From Stichopus chloronotus (Eukaryota > Echinodermata > Holothuroidea > Aspidochirotida > Stichopodidae): a stretch of DNA of 64,000 nucleotides. The translations under genes and the position numbers were made by a program. Shown here piece after piece: positions 11,601-24,708 of this stretch (positions are counted from its first letter, which is position 1; the number at the start of each line of letters is the position of its first letter). The stretch lies in assembly GCA_021234535.1 (NCBI GenBank), contig CM037829.1, forward strand, positions 29,422,962 through 29,486,961. The letters run 5' to 3'. The notes beneath the pieces are model-generated. The model saw only the letters and a list, made by a program, of their open reading frames with translations. It was not told the DNA's origin and made no database searches.

Positions 11601-13136
11601 AGTGTCTTTTAATTCGAACCGACAAGTTTCGAAAAATGAGGAAAAACGAGAAGGGAAAAACGGAAGAAAGACAGCATGCATGAAGTGTGAGTTCAAGGAA
11701 AGGCAGCATTGACCTTTCAGTGGGCCTACCGTTCCCCGGTGTAGCGTTACCTAACGTTGATCGATAAAGTTTATTAATGTTCACACTTCCCAGAGACTAT
11801 ATGATATTTCAACTCGGTTGTTGAATTACGTATCCGTCTAAGAACAGATTGTACATCAGTTTACATACGCCTTCTGGAAGATAAATTCAGGAATCCAGAG
11901 ACTCCTCATAAATCTTGTCGATGGTTCTTCCATCAAAGTTTGGATCTAATCAAAACTGTAAGGAAAATAACTCAAAATGATAAATGGTGACACAAACCTC
12001 ACGAAAATTGTCTAATTTTCTTCACGAAGATGTGATTATCCTACAGTAAAAATGAGATACTCAAAATAGATGAAATAGTGCCTCCATTTTTCATCTGAGT
12101 CCTCTTCTGAACTGCTCAAAGCAAATTGTCTCAAAAGGGATGGGGAATCCCCTTTAAACCCTCCCCACTAACTGCAATTAATCGGTACCTTCACTATTAC
12201 AACAATCCTAAATACTCCACTTTTAACGTATACATTTAACGTAGACTACACTGCTAGACGTCTTGTGGTATTGTAACTCTTTACTCAAGCGATTCAAAAT
12301 ACGAAATTCTTCATAACGTCCATGGTACACTAAAGTAGATTCTGCAAAATAAACCAAACAGAACGATTATTTCTCTTCTGTTTTTGTTCAATTACAGCAT
12401 AAGGGATACTGACCTGAAGTCGATCCGATGCGTGAGAAATTTGCAGTTTTATTCGTATTTGTAATCATGAATAACTGAACCCCTGGGGTAGGAAACGGTC
12501 CATCAAGAGATAACACGTTTAGATAAACATAAAGAGTTTTATGAATTATTCGGGAAGAATAAAAACAAAACTTGCTCAAAGGGTGACGTCAATCGGTAAT
12601 TCCAAATGCAATTGGTTAACTTTAAAAAAAACTGTAAATAGGTTTTGAAGGGGATTATGAGGGTTCGAGGTATACATTGTATGATAGGAATGATCACAAA
12701 GTCCTGCGTCACTACAAGGTATGTGAGTCTGGCGGGATGTGTCTCGAGTATCCCGTCCAGTTACATCCATGACCCCTTACCATTGGAATGTGTCCGTTGC
12801 TATAGCGACGACTCACAGCTATCTGTTATCCAAGGGTTTACAACAATCACAAAACTGTGAGTGGATAATATTAACAAAAGTTAATCTAACTACTTTGCCC
12901 AAAAAAAGGAAGAAAATAAGAAAATTTGATCACTATTACTCTATAAACACAGACGTTTGGAAATGTGTAAGTTTTTCTCAGTATATTATTCGGGGTTTAA
13001 TTGACGCAGTAAGCGTTTGGGAGGTCTCTGAATTTCTCTTCCATCATGGAAATTACGTTTTAGATATTTTCATCTTCTGTTAGCTTTGGTTAAACTTCTC
13101 CACAAACGTTCCTCCTTAGTAGCCATATCAAATGAT
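8651..13136. other. AT-rich sequence without a supported gene
   Basis: Only short open frames under about 70 codons without splice support are present (for example 10156-10362 minus, 11578-11784 minus). A short stretch at 10775-10804 has an ATG and a GTATGT donor but is too short to call. No element ends were recognised. Confidence 0.4.
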
Positions 13137-13366
13137 GTAGTAGCGACGTAAAATGAAGCACTAGCGGGGTAATTTCACATGGTAGGGTGTTTTAAAGTAG
13201 TGACAGTGTGATTTGCAACGGTTGACATTTACTATTCATTTACATCGCTACCATGCACTTCATTTTACATAGATTCTAATTCGTTTTATAAGGCTTCGGT
13301 TTCATTTTACATTGCTACTACTGCATTTTACTCCGCTACTACTTAATATTACCCCACTACCACTTG
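13137..13366. mobile_element. Small foldback-like element with repeated subunits in both arms
   Basis: The left arm starts GTAGTAGCGACGTAAAATGA. The right arm, read on the opposite strand, contains GTAGTAGCGGAGTAAAATGC and GTAGTAGCAATGTAAAATGA plus GTAGTGGGGTAATATTAA. Each arm is therefore a short tandem series of a roughly 20-22-base unit, and the two arms are inverted relative to each other. The left arm also has CTAGCGGGGTAATTTCACA, matching the right-arm variant. No coding sequence lies between. The exact ends and target duplication are not clear. Confidence 0.55.
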
Positions 13367-13527
13367 GAGTTTTAAGTCAACACTATCCCGATCAAAAGTC
13401 ACCCTTTCATTTTTAATTATGTTAAGAGTATCTTTTATAAGCTCAATCAAAAAGTAAGTAAGTAAACATGATGCAAGACACGTAGAGAAGTTTGACACGT
13501 TCAGTTGTTGTTTGCATGTGTATGATA

Positions 13528-13800
13528 GACTCAGTAACAATCAGATGGATTCAGTAACAATCAGATGGATTCAGAAACAATCAGATGGATTCAGAGACAA
13601 TCAGAGGGATTCAATAGCAATCAGATGGATTCAGTAACAGTCAGATGGGCTCAGTAACAATCAGATGGATTCAGTAACGATCAAATGGATTCTGTAACAA
13701 TCAGATCGGTCCAATAAACATCTGATGGATTCATTAATGATCAAGTTAGCATAAAACGGATCAGGTGGGTACAATAACGATCATATGAGGTTAGCAATTA
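13528..13800 (+). repeat. 20-bp tandem repeat, about 13 copies, decaying to the right
   Basis: The unit ATTCAGTAACAATCAGATGG is nearly exact in the first copies and diverges progressively beyond about 13680, where only the ATCAGATGG core persists. One-sided decay suggests unequal exchange maintained the left part. Confidence 0.85.
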
Positions 13801-14312
13801 CCGGTTGGTGTAACATAACATCAGTCCAAAGTCTGATGACGTCAGATTCTGAGAGAGTTTTGCCGACTTGGTGTGGATTATAACCGTCTATTCAATCGTC
13901 TCTTCGGGATGACTGAATCTTTGCAAACATTTCGAGCTAAGTTTCATCTTAATCTTGGCGTAAAAGAAAAATTGCTTCTGCTCAAAATCATTCAAATTTA
14001 CTTAACCATGAAATAAGACATTTAAAGTGAGAATATGTAACAGGTTTTCGAGTTTCAGTCCACCTTGTATGCTGGAAGTATGTTGCCTCTTTGATGTAAT
14101 CCGTACACTTTGTTTCGATTTTTTTAAGTAGATGACGGTAGTATAAAAAATAACAAAATATTTTATCGAGTTTATTTTCTCTTTAAATATTATAAAATGA
14201 CACTTTGGGGTTCGTTATGCATGTGTTAATCACTGAATAATCCTTCGGAAGGAGTACGTCAACATCAGCAATGTTGGTGTTGGATGATTCAGATTTTATT
14301 TTCATGATTCTC

Positions 14313-14353
14313 TCCCCCCCCCCCCCCTTTGTTTTCTTCTCTTTCTCTCTTCT
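14313..14353 (+). repeat. C tract followed by a CT-rich run
   Basis: About fifteen C residues are followed by a TTCTCTTTCTCTCTTCTT run, a low-complexity pyrimidine block. Confidence 0.8.
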
Positions 14354-14760
14354 TTGTTCTGCGATTTGGCTCCTATGAGTACATTCTGTCTTTTCTCATT
14401 CATTATATCAATGTTTTTTGTATCGATATTTAAAGGTACTCACTTTTCCGAACTAGTACCTCCCACAGCCTATCTAAAACTCCTCCATATGTGTAATCAA
14501 AACACTTGGCCCTTGTGTATGCTGTGTAGTATGAGCTACTCTGCATCTTTCAATTGCTGTCAGTCAATGAGAACAACCAATTGAGAATTTTGCTCACCCC
14601 TAGCCAAAAATGTATCTTGCGGTGATGATTGACTGCTTTTAAGCATGTTTTCAGACGTGAAGAGATAAGAACTCAGCGTGAGTCATGACACATTATGACG
14701 CACAGTTTGTAGAAAGTTCTTACAGCTGTGCAAATTTCCCTAAAAGAGCACAAGGATTAG

Positions 14761-15521
14761 GTAGCACCCAGCGCTACGGGGGGGGGGGGGCATGAGGGGG
14801 CATTTGCCCCTCCAGATTGTTTCCTTGCCCCCCAGTTTCCCCCCCCAGTTCCCCCCAGTCCCCCCCAGTTGCTCTCACCCTTCCCAATCAGATCTTGTAC
14901 TCATCCAAAATTAATTTAATCACAAAACTATGTATTGGCATTGGACTGAATAAGAACAGCTTCCGGGGAACCATGATTGATAAATGCCTAATTTATGTTA
15001 CACAGGCTGCCAGTTTTCATATCATGCCCGTAGCCACTTCAAAAGTAGGCCAGCCTGGTCAGACTCATTTTCTCTGGACTGTTTACCGTTCAGCATAAGG
15101 GAAGGGCTGGTAGGGGGTTGTTTTCCTAAATATAGGAATGTTGTTGTTTTCCTAAATATAGGAATGGAATGGAAGTGTATGTAGCCTATGTGTGTGTGTG
15201 TGTGTGTGTACTCGGTGGTACCGCGTAAATGTGAAATGGTACTCCCAAAGAAAAAAGTTGGGAACCTTGGAGTACGGTCAACCGAAAAAATAAATAATAT
15301 AAAAATAAAAAGGCCTAATATACCTCTCTTGGGGCTTAATTTTCCACCCAGAGATATGCTAAAACCTCAGAGCCGGCCCCTGGACCTCATCCACAAGGCC
15401 TCGCGCTAGGCGCTCGGTCTCGCGGTGCGCGCGAAAATCTTTGCCCCCCCAACATTTTCCTCTGCCCTCAGTTTGCCCCCCCCCCCAAGTCTGACATTCT
15501 GGCCCCTCCACTGGTAACACC
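14761..15521. mobile_element. Non-autonomous hAT-like DNA transposon with 8-bp target duplication
   Basis: The element spans 14769-15513. Its left end reads CAGCGCTACGGGGGG and its right end, on the opposite strand, CAGTGGAGGGGCC, both of the CAG-YG type typical of hAT termini. It is flanked by GTAGCACC (14761-14768) and GTAACACC (15514-15521): an 8-bp target duplication with one mismatch, as the hAT superfamily makes. Both subterminal zones are packed with C and G tracts. Inside is a tandem pair of TTTTCCTAAATATAGGAATG (about 15122-15172) and a short TG run. No transposase frame is present. Confidence 0.65.
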
Positions 15522-17103
15522 AATTACCTATGACGTTTGGTGAAATGTTAAATAAAAGGTAGGCCTATTCATGAAAACACCATATAACATAAGGAGAAGA
15601 AACATTTGGCATGAAATATACATCACAAATCACCTCGTAGGGTAATACATTTTAATGGAACAATTATGTTGGTCTAATATGGGATACTGGGAGCTCTTCT
15701 AACAGTTTAAAATTTTCGTTAATAAGCACAATGATTACTTAACCTTAGTAACTAAACAGCATTGTTTTTTATGCCATTGTGAAAGTCAAGTGAAAGACGA
15801 TTGCCGACTTTTTTATCGAACATGACAGTATTTTCCGCTGCGCTATAGTGTCCTACATTTCACACGTCATGAGGGATTTCATGTTAATTATTTTATTTCG
15901 CTCTTGAGTGAAGTAATCATGTTTTCCGAGTTTTTTGTGTTTGCTGTAGGGTATCTACAGAGTTATTTCATGTAGCCAGTGTTGACATTCCACCCGAGGC
16001 CATGGTGAAAAAAATCAACCACCCACACATACATGTAAGAGAAACAGTTTAATATTGTGTTATCTCTTCATCTCCAGACCGTTAAAAAGTGCTCACAGTC
16101 AAGTCCAACCTTTAAGAAATACTTAAAGTAAGAACGTATAGTGAAAGTAGTGTAAAGGTTTTCTTTTAATCTGCAAGATTTAAGAGTGAGTCAGTCCTCG
16201 TTACATGAAGGTTACTGTTGTGGAAATCGGTAAACTGCATGGATGTTGCCAAATTGTGTTTAAACTGAGAGGATTTTAACGACACGAAAGACGTAGTTAA
16301 ACAGTCTTCTAGCAAAAGGATATATTTGATGGATCATTCGATAAAAAGTTTATGATATTTCTCGCCCTGAGTTTGAAAGCTTTATGTTGAATAGCTGCCC
16401 AAATGGTTTTTACAGTGACGTAGATACTGTTATGAGGCATGTAGTGCTTGTTAGAGTAGGTTTGAAACCTAGAGGCGGATTATAGCAACCTGTCTGCGCA
16501 GTCGTCTACATAAAGACATAACCGAGTGTCGGCATTTCACTAAACCTCCTCCTTACTACATCCACTTGATGATATATACACACATATTTCAATCCAAGGT
16601 ATATCATAAGTACTGGTACTGCAAAAACTTCCGTAACAAGTTTGTTTCACATTCCAGTTCGGGTGAAATCCAATGTTCTACGAGACCGTATAGGTATAAC
16701 CAATGTTCGTGATAGGTCGACCAATCCCGAATTTTGGGCCTAACGCATTGCGAGGTATTCTGCGCGTTTGAATCGCAGATACCTATCGATCATGTCCATT
16801 CCGCGATCTGCAAACCCAATTTTATAGTTTGTTTTAAACAAATAAATGATAAATAGATGTTAACCGTCGAAGATATATCACCTTCAAACATTTTGAAATG
16901 AAGTGGGCAATTGACCTCATTAACTCAACCCATTATAGTTCCTCTCTCATTGTAGGATATCACTGATTTTAATAAATGCCTTTAGAGTCAGGTGGGGACA
17001 TAAGCGTACAAGAAGGGGGTGGTGGATCTGGTAAAGATGATGGATCCAATCAGGCAAATTAAACAGGCAAGAGAATTAATTACATCCTTTTTGTGAGCCA
17101 CAA
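15522..17103. other. Non-coding sequence, nothing recognised
   Basis: AT-rich sequence without open frames of note, element ends or tandem repeats. Confidence 0.45.
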
Positions 17104-17200
17104 CTTGCAGAACCCTGGAATGGCGATTTCCACCCATGGTGGCGCTCCGCTTAGACTTTCACAATTGTCATAACCGAGGTATAATATCCTGGGTGTCCTA
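17104..17200. repeat. Interspersed repeat, copy 1
   Basis: The stretch ACTTGCAGAACCCTGGAATG...GGCGATTTCC...GGTGGCGCTCCGCTTAG reappears in the same order at 63864-64000, with a longer middle there. Two copies with shared order but different spacing indicate a dispersed repeat family of unknown type. Confidence 0.6.
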
Positions 17201-17689
17201 CTGTAGTAGAGGGATGCTGTATTTCCGTATTACTAACTGTAACTTGACCCCCCAACACAATGCCACTGGAGAGAAAATAAAAGCTGTAAGCAAATTGATA
17301 TCAAGCATTGTTGGGTAAAACTTTGATCATAGATTTAAGCGGTAATTCCGCTTATATTTATGGATATAAAGGAACAAAGAAATTTAGGAATAAAGGAATT
17401 TACAAGGAAAATCCCCAAAAAATGTACTGTCATAAACATTACTTCATTGATCTCTATTTGTTAGTGAAAACCACATCTGGAAAACATATTCTTTTTGCAA
17501 GGTATGGATATTTACTCCAATTTCTATTTTACTGCGGTGAATTAATTGCATTGTTGGAAATCTGTTATGTCACAACATATTAACTCCTTGAATATCCAGG
17601 AAAACTAATTTATAACCTCAACTGACTTGAACGACTGTAAGAGTTGTGACGTTTATCTTCACAACATGTCTCAACCACAAATTTAACTT

Positions 17690-17815
17690 TATCAATCAAT
17701 TTATTACTTTGATTAGTCAAATTATTTAATGTAATGAATAAAGTTATTAATTTGATTAATTATTAACTTGATTAATCAAATTAACATAATCATTAATTTA
17801 GTTGTTTAATCACGT
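17690..17815. repeat. AT-rich block of TTGATTAAT-type words
   Basis: Repeated TTGATTAAT/ATTAATCAA words over about 125 bases make short imperfect palindromes. Low-complexity sequence; no function evident. Confidence 0.6.
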
Positions 17816-17957
17816 AAAAATCTGAAATTTTTTCATTGGTATAATGAAACTTGAAAACAAAGTCACGTTTCCTAATAGGCTTTTCGTACATTCTCAGATG
17901 CATGTGGAGGAGCAACAATTCGAACAATTCTTCTACATACTTTGATTCTTTGTGCTC

Positions 17958-18311
17958 TTAAAGGGAAATAGGGCGTTTGTTTTAGAGAAAACATCCATAC
18001 TTTTGAAACCAATGTTTGTGGACGTAGAATGAAAGATTATTAAAAATAAGGAAGGACCGTAGCCTTCTTTTCAAGGAAAAAGCTTCCCATAGACAGAAAT
18101 TCAGTTACTTGTTGTTCAACACTAATTTGTTCACCCAAACTTTTCAAAATTCAAATGATGCATCTTCTATTACTCATCACATGCATAATGTTTTGAGGAG
18201 ATGAAGCTTTGGTAGATGTTTGTTGATGACACTGAATGGTTTAACAATGATTACCGCTATTTTCTTTTGCATGTCATGTTGGTGTATTTCAAACGCCCTA
18301 TTTCCCTTTAA
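17958..18311. mobile_element. MITE with 22-bp perfect terminal inverted repeats, TTAA-flanked
   Basis: The left end TTAAAGGGAAATAGGGCGTT (17958 on) and the right end (18290-18311) are exact reverse complements over 22 bases. Reading the outer TTAA as the target duplication would place it near piggyBac-type elements; a TA duplication (Tc1/mariner type) is equally compatible with the sequence. The 354-base body is non-coding and is clearly related to 42040-42380, showing a dispersed family. Confidence 0.7.
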
Positions 18312-21300
18312 TTTAATAAGTACTATAATAGACCTATTGTAGATTCTGAGCCCTTTCATATACAAGAATAAGTTTGTTCCGAAACATCTTGAATAATACA
18401 GGATGCTCCGTTATTCAAGTCCAGTGTTTCAGAATTATGCCTTTGATGCTGGGTTTAACAATAGAGCGATGCATAATTATGTCAGTTTGAAAACTAGAGG
18501 TGGTTCCCTTCCTTTTGGTTTGGTGGTTGGAGGCGTTCGCAGTTTTTGGAAGAAATGCCTGTGGTTGCCGGGCACAGCAGAATCTTGTTTCTCATAGTTA
18601 CACAGTACCGCAGAAGTGTCTTTTTGAAACTATCTCTGTTGTCAATGAAATCTGTCTCGTTATCACAGAGACGCACTACGGGGCACCCGCTTCCATAAGG
18701 AGAAAAAAAAATATGTCACAGAAAAAGGCGACACTACTTCCTGGATGAAGTGCCAAAGAATAGTTCATAAATTTGTAAAATACGTTGAACTTTTTCAAAA
18801 CAATGCTTAGCCTAGCATAATTCTACGGTTTACGTGAAAAGACTTAAACAAGATTTTTATCGAATTAGGGACGGTTAACGTTGGACATCAATGCAACTAT
18901 TGCCAATACAATTGCTTGCCATGCAGATAATATGCACTCCGGAATAACCGTAATTGCAACGTATTTAACTGAGACACATTTGTTGCAGAATGTTACACAC
19001 AAAATGCATTATTAACCATTAACATACGGGAAACATTCACTTTCTATATTTCAGTGGTTTGAAATGAGCTACAGAGTAATATTATACTGAATGCTTGTCC
19101 GACGTCTGCTATGTTCACGAAACACATCGAAGAGAATAAAAAGAAACGAAGGTGGGTGAAACACGAACATACTGAAATGTTGGAATATTGACGATTGAAA
19201 TGTTGCCATATATAATGTTGCCAATCTTGAAATATTGCCATAAGATTATAAGAAAATGGAAACAATTTATAAATGTGGACGATGTGACACTGAGAGGCAT
19301 GGATGTCATGAAACAGATATTTATTATAGTCAAGGAAAGGAGGAACAAATAAAAGTGATACGAACTGAGTGAAATGTGAGATTTATGAGTCTTGAAGTGG
19401 TTCCTCAACCTCAACGAGATTGGAATTCCAAGTATGCTTATGCTATCAATTATATTACCGAGGTTCGATAGGATACATCAACAGTAGCCGTATTTTCATA
19501 TCAAGTAAAATCGGAAGTGATATAGTCAACAGTAGACGTGTTATAACATATACTATTTACAACAGTTTAAAACCACTTTCTATGATAAATGTCATGTTCT
19601 ATTCTTGCTTACATTACGCAACGTAAGTGACATCCATGATTCCACGTGAACGGTTTATTGTTCAGTGAAAATACCGCAATGATGTGGCAGACGGAATGAG
19701 AAAATAATACATGCAGTCACTTTACAAGGAGACTGGCAAAACAAAGAGATTCACTCTCCCCACGTGCCCACCCCACACTCCCTTTACAACCGTATGGATG
19801 TTACTCCATGAGTTTTCGTTCCCTGATGAACCAAATGAACGGGCTGATCTGCAGTGACATTTAAAGAGGCTTGCAGCTGTGTTTACATTTTGTCAGCTTC
19901 GCTTAAGGTTTCCAAACGCCCCAAAGCCTATGTGTGGATGAATTGCAAAACAAAAAAAATTCTAAGAGATATAATGACACGTCGTTGCTGTCGAAGGCTT
20001 TTACTGTGATTGAGAGTAATGTAAATGGGAATCTATGTAACCTAAATATAGAAAGTTGCCTTTCTGTTAAAAGCTGAACTATCAGTGGTAGAGTGTTAGG
20101 CATATTCTCAGTCTACTAAACTTTTAATCTGAAACGAAGACGCCAATTAGATGGTTGCTATTTATCAAAAGTCTTCCAAGTGACTTTGTGGCAAGCATTT
20201 ATGAGAAGACATTTGTATGTCAGTCACAATTTGATTGACGTCTTACTAACAAGCAATTAATTTAGTCTTTGCTAAGATGGTGTGCGTATTTTATAGCCGA
20301 AAATACGTACCTGTAGTAGGATAAAATGCATCGTGTTCTAAGTAAACAATACTGTGATTTTTATTCGATACGTTACAAATTATAAAATGGTGAGATAAGC
20401 ACGGTGCAGAGAAGGGCCACCATTCCAGATTGATATAGGCTAGAATAGGCTATCATATCGTAACGGGTTGACTTTTTTTAGTTCCTCCGTTTCATTACAA
20501 TGGAATTGATTTGATTAATTTGATTTAATTGGCTCTTTCTTTTTCAAATTGCTTATATGCTATCGTCTGACTATTCACAGACTTCTTTATTTTATTCTCC
20601 TAACATTACAAGGGTCAGCAATTCAGACCATTTAGAAAAGAAAAAGCAAGGAAGAGTCAAACTTTTTCAGAAAATGATCGACGAATGGAATGGCCCACAG
20701 AAGTAATTGAAGTCGTTTTTACTCGAAGAGTAAATTGTTTTAACAAAACCTTGGACAAAATGTTTAAACGGGGTGACATAATTTGGTCCTTTGGGGTTTG
20801 ATGTCTTTTTTTCCAAAGTTCATTGTGCTTGACGAGGGCTTTTGTCCAATCTTATTTCTTCCCTTTGTCTTGACCCTGCAACTAAACTATTTACCTCTAA
20901 GTCTCGACTCATAGGAGAGGTGCTTGGAGAAAAAATACATAATTCATAACATTTGTGCATTTTTGGCAAATTTCTTTCACAGTAATTTTACCTGTCCCTC
21001 TCAATGAAATGTTACATAAAAGCTATTAACAGGAAACATCATTTTTAAAATTATTTTTCTTTTAACTTAATAAAGCTTGGAACGTCATACTCGTGAAGAT
21101 GTATATATAGGTCTAGACTTGGAAGACACAGACGTTGTCTACGATTCATGTTTTATATCTAAATCTAGTGAGTCTAATTTAAGTAGTCACCACACATTAT
21201 GTTCCTTAAACAAAACACGTCGTTCAAACTTTCCATATGTTATGCACTGACACTGACTAGTTTGCCACTGAGTGGTGCTACCCATAACAAATATGTGTAT

Positions 21301-22700
21301 GTAATATACACATGATGATAAGAAAACAACATAAACATTAATACTTTGCTTAGAGTTCATGGATATTTGTAAAAGGAAAGATATAAACTGTGACAGTCAC
21401 TTTGCGTACTTTTCTGTGTAACGTTAAGCCACAAGCATAAAGTCTAATGTATAGACTATATATAACAACCGGAATTGTGGCAACATGCTTCTACTTTGAC
21501 AGGTAAGACTATTCACAGTTTCCTTGCATGTCACAGGTTCTACTTTATTCCATAGTCATTTCTACTATATTATGTAGTCAACTATTTCTCACAGTACTCC
21601 TTGCTCCCGCCCCCTCCCCCTCCCTCTTTATCCATTATTGAGTCCAGCACTTCTGCTCATAGCTACTCTATGAGATATATCAATCAATCTACTAGTCTGA
21701 TGCCATATACATCGAAACCCGCCTCACTATGCATATATAAATACCTGTAAGGTGTGCTTTTGCCTGAGTACAAATGCAAAGCAAGTAACAGACCTAAGTA
21801 ACCGAAATAAGTGAAAGTCAAATGAGTTTTGAGGCCTTTATGATTATAGTTAGCATGTAAGTTAGTAAATCGAAGCGAAAAATTTGTCTTTGAAAATGAT
21901 TTTTAACATTTGTTGAAAGGGATCTTCCACAGTGGCATGTATAAGTACTCCTGGCTGCTGTCAGGGTAGGATTAAGCTAGCTACTGCCAAGCCTGCAGCA
22001 TAAGTTATAGTCTTTAAAGAGCCTCCGTTGTTTATCCTCGCACAGTTCTACACGATGAGGCACTCCATTTGCATCAAAATTTCAAACTGACCGCTCGCAC
22101 TTAACACTGAGCACGTGCTTGTCTAAACTATCACTATTAAACAATCTTAGACTGCAGGTAAGTCTTTGGAGAATATGTTAAAGCCACAAAAAAACCAAAC
22201 AAACAAACAAACAAAACAAAAAGAAATTGATCCCTTCAGCAATGGGGATCCTGAGGGCCAGAGGCTCGCGGCATATGTTTGCCATAATGGTACATCCGGC
22301 CCAGCTGGTTGTATATTTGTGCAAGTAGTGAAGGAACCCGAGGGAAACATGTCTGCATTTATGTTCAGCACCTGTTCATGTTTACCGCACATTATGGACT
22401 GTAATACTATAAAAAACCACAGCTCAATTAAATACAAATAACCATATTTTCTTTTTTACCTGCATTGTTGTAATATTTACTTACTTTTTGTAAGAAATTG
22501 ATACCGAGAAATTATTGATTACAGATGTTTCTCCCCTACAGAGAAATTAAAAAAATGTTAACCTCACAAAATGAAATCGATCGATTAGGGAATGTATGTA
22601 TTGACAGACACTAGCTTAGATAACAGTCTACTCTGTTGATCTAGTGCCCTTCATATCTATACACATATTATAATGTGCATTACTGAATTGTACATACTTT
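18312..22700. other. Intergenic or intronic sequence without a supported gene
   Basis: Open frames here are short and overlap on both strands. Strong donor-like sites occur at about 21502 (ACAG then GTAAGACT, 35 bases after TATATATAA) and 22158 (CTGCAG then GTAAGTCTTT), but neither has a convincing upstream exon. Confidence 0.35.
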
Positions 22701-23103
22701 GTAAAACATATGAGAAATAAATATGAAATTGAAATTGAAAAAAATTGACATTCGCACTCTTATAGGTGGATTGCAAAAAGCTACACCTAGAGGTACAGAT
22801 ATATATTTCGATATTAGATATCTTTCTTGCAATATTTCTAGGTTACTTAGACAGACAGAATTGTCTCCTGACGGTGTAAATCTGTGTAAGATGATGACGT
22901 CATGAACTGCATGTGAAGGATTAAAAAAAGGAAAAGAAAAAAGAAACATGTGACAAAAACCCTTCTTGCATGAGACTGTCTTGAAATGTCAATTATCGAC
23001 CATACTAATCAATAAAAATGTCTCTGTCTTGTTTCCTTCTTGTAAACCATCAAGGAAATGGACAAAAATACAGTGATTTAGTTTTCCTTTTATGTCTTGT
23101 TTT

Positions 23104-23121
23104 GTTAGAGTGTGGGGGGGG
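23104..23121 (+). repeat. G tract
   Basis: A near-pure G run interrupted by a single C within otherwise AT-rich sequence. Confidence 0.8.
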
Positions 23122-23885
23122 GGGCGGAGGCAAAGCATTTAGGAGTATAACGATAAAGGCTGACAGCTTAGCTACAGGGTTTGCATGCACGGGTACTCTT
23201 TACTTGTGAAATTGTAGCTGCACTTGACTATTGCATGCCTGGGGTTGTGATAAATCACATGTAATAAAGGTACATACTAATTTCTCATGCTGTGCCTGTG
23301 CAGTACTTCGGTGTATTTTGAAAACTAAAGTTGATAGCCATTTGTAAAAACAAAGCTTATCTACAAATTCAATTAGAATACATATCACGACTTTCATGAA
23401 AAGCCCAACCAGTGACCAATTGGGGATATATTTTTCTATTTCAGAAATATAGCAAAGGCCCACAGTGCAATTGCATTAAAGGTGGTCCCGTGCACAGGTC
23501 CCTCTGTGGGAAGAACATATTAATTTATTCAGAGTAAAAGAATTCTTTTAGACATAACGGAACTGATAACCCAATATTAGATTATGAGAAACTTAATATT
23601 CTGTTTGAAAAAAAAAGATATTTCAAGAGTGTGCAAAATTGTTGGCATATTGTGTACTTCAATTTACAAAGCCTGTGGGTGGGGATGGGGATACATAAAA
23701 GAGAAAGTGAAATATTCATGTATGACTACACTGTAATTAACAGAAGTGATACACAAACACAGTTAGTGTGTGACCACAAGATGGTATTGGCAGAGATACC
23801 TAGCCACCTTTAACCGCATGTGACAAGACAAGAACCACTACAAATCGAACAACGCGAACAATGTAGTGTACAAGATAAATAATCA

Positions 23886-23889
<4 letters not shown>

Positions 23890-23942
<53 letters not shown>
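23890..23942. repeat. (TA)n microsatellite
   Basis: About 26 uninterrupted TA dinucleotides. Confidence 0.95.
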
Positions 23943-23944
<2 letters not shown>

Positions 23945-24691
23945 ATATATCAAAATTTGTGGGAATAATTACATTGGATAATCTAAACTTAGACTTTGTG
24001 GCAGATTTAAAAAGCTTGTGAATGCTGACTATTTCAAAGAATTCAGTTCCATACACGATCACAGTAAAACGGCGTCAAGTAAACTTCAAAGAATTTCAAA
24101 CGTTAGATCATGTAGTTTCTTTTCATTAAGGATTTACAACCAACCCTAAATTGAAATGTCCAGAGTTTCAATCTTCAACTGTTCTCATCTGGTATTACTT
24201 ACTAACTTCTGTAACAGCTGTTATTTAAATGTAAAGTGTTTTCTTACGACATATTGGCGTAATATATTGTATTTATCATGAATATGAATCTCATCGCTAT
24301 TTTCAGCTTTATTATTAGTATGTGGACCTCTCCAATACGTCTTGCTCTGAAACTGGATGGAGGGGAAAAAAAAGGTGAGAGGAGACGGGCGGACTGTTTT
24401 GAAACAAATTATAAACATGTTCAATGTTATATTGCATTAATTAAAAATAAGTCACAATTACATATGATTAGCTGATGAATCGCTCATTGCTCTCTGATAG
24501 TTTTCTCTCCTAGTTAACGGTATTGTGCACGTGTAATTTCTGCCAGCTGTAACTCATGAACGCTGTCAGGTATACACCCAACCGTTGCATCCTTTTTTCA
24601 TTTTTTTTTAAATGATAGATAATTTTAAGTGAAATAGTCCTATTACATTAAGAACTAGGGCGGTGTAAATGTGTGACTGTATGTATGTGTT

Positions 24692-24708
24692 GGGGGGGGG
24701 GGGGGGGT
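24692..24708 (+). repeat. G tract
   Basis: About sixteen G residues after TGTATGTGTT. Confidence 0.85.

Noticed and set aside
21461..21502. TATATATAA box followed by an ACAG/GTAAGACT donor, a possible noncoding first exon
   Set aside because: No coding exon downstream can be linked and TA-rich words are common here.
22147..22441. Overlapping open frames on both strands
   Set aside because: Mirror-image frames; no way to tell which, if either, is coding, and no known motif.
22690..22745. LINE-like 3' tail (GAAATTGAAATTGAAA after AATAAATATG)
   Set aside because: No reverse-transcriptase sequence or 3' UTR body upstream; too short to call.
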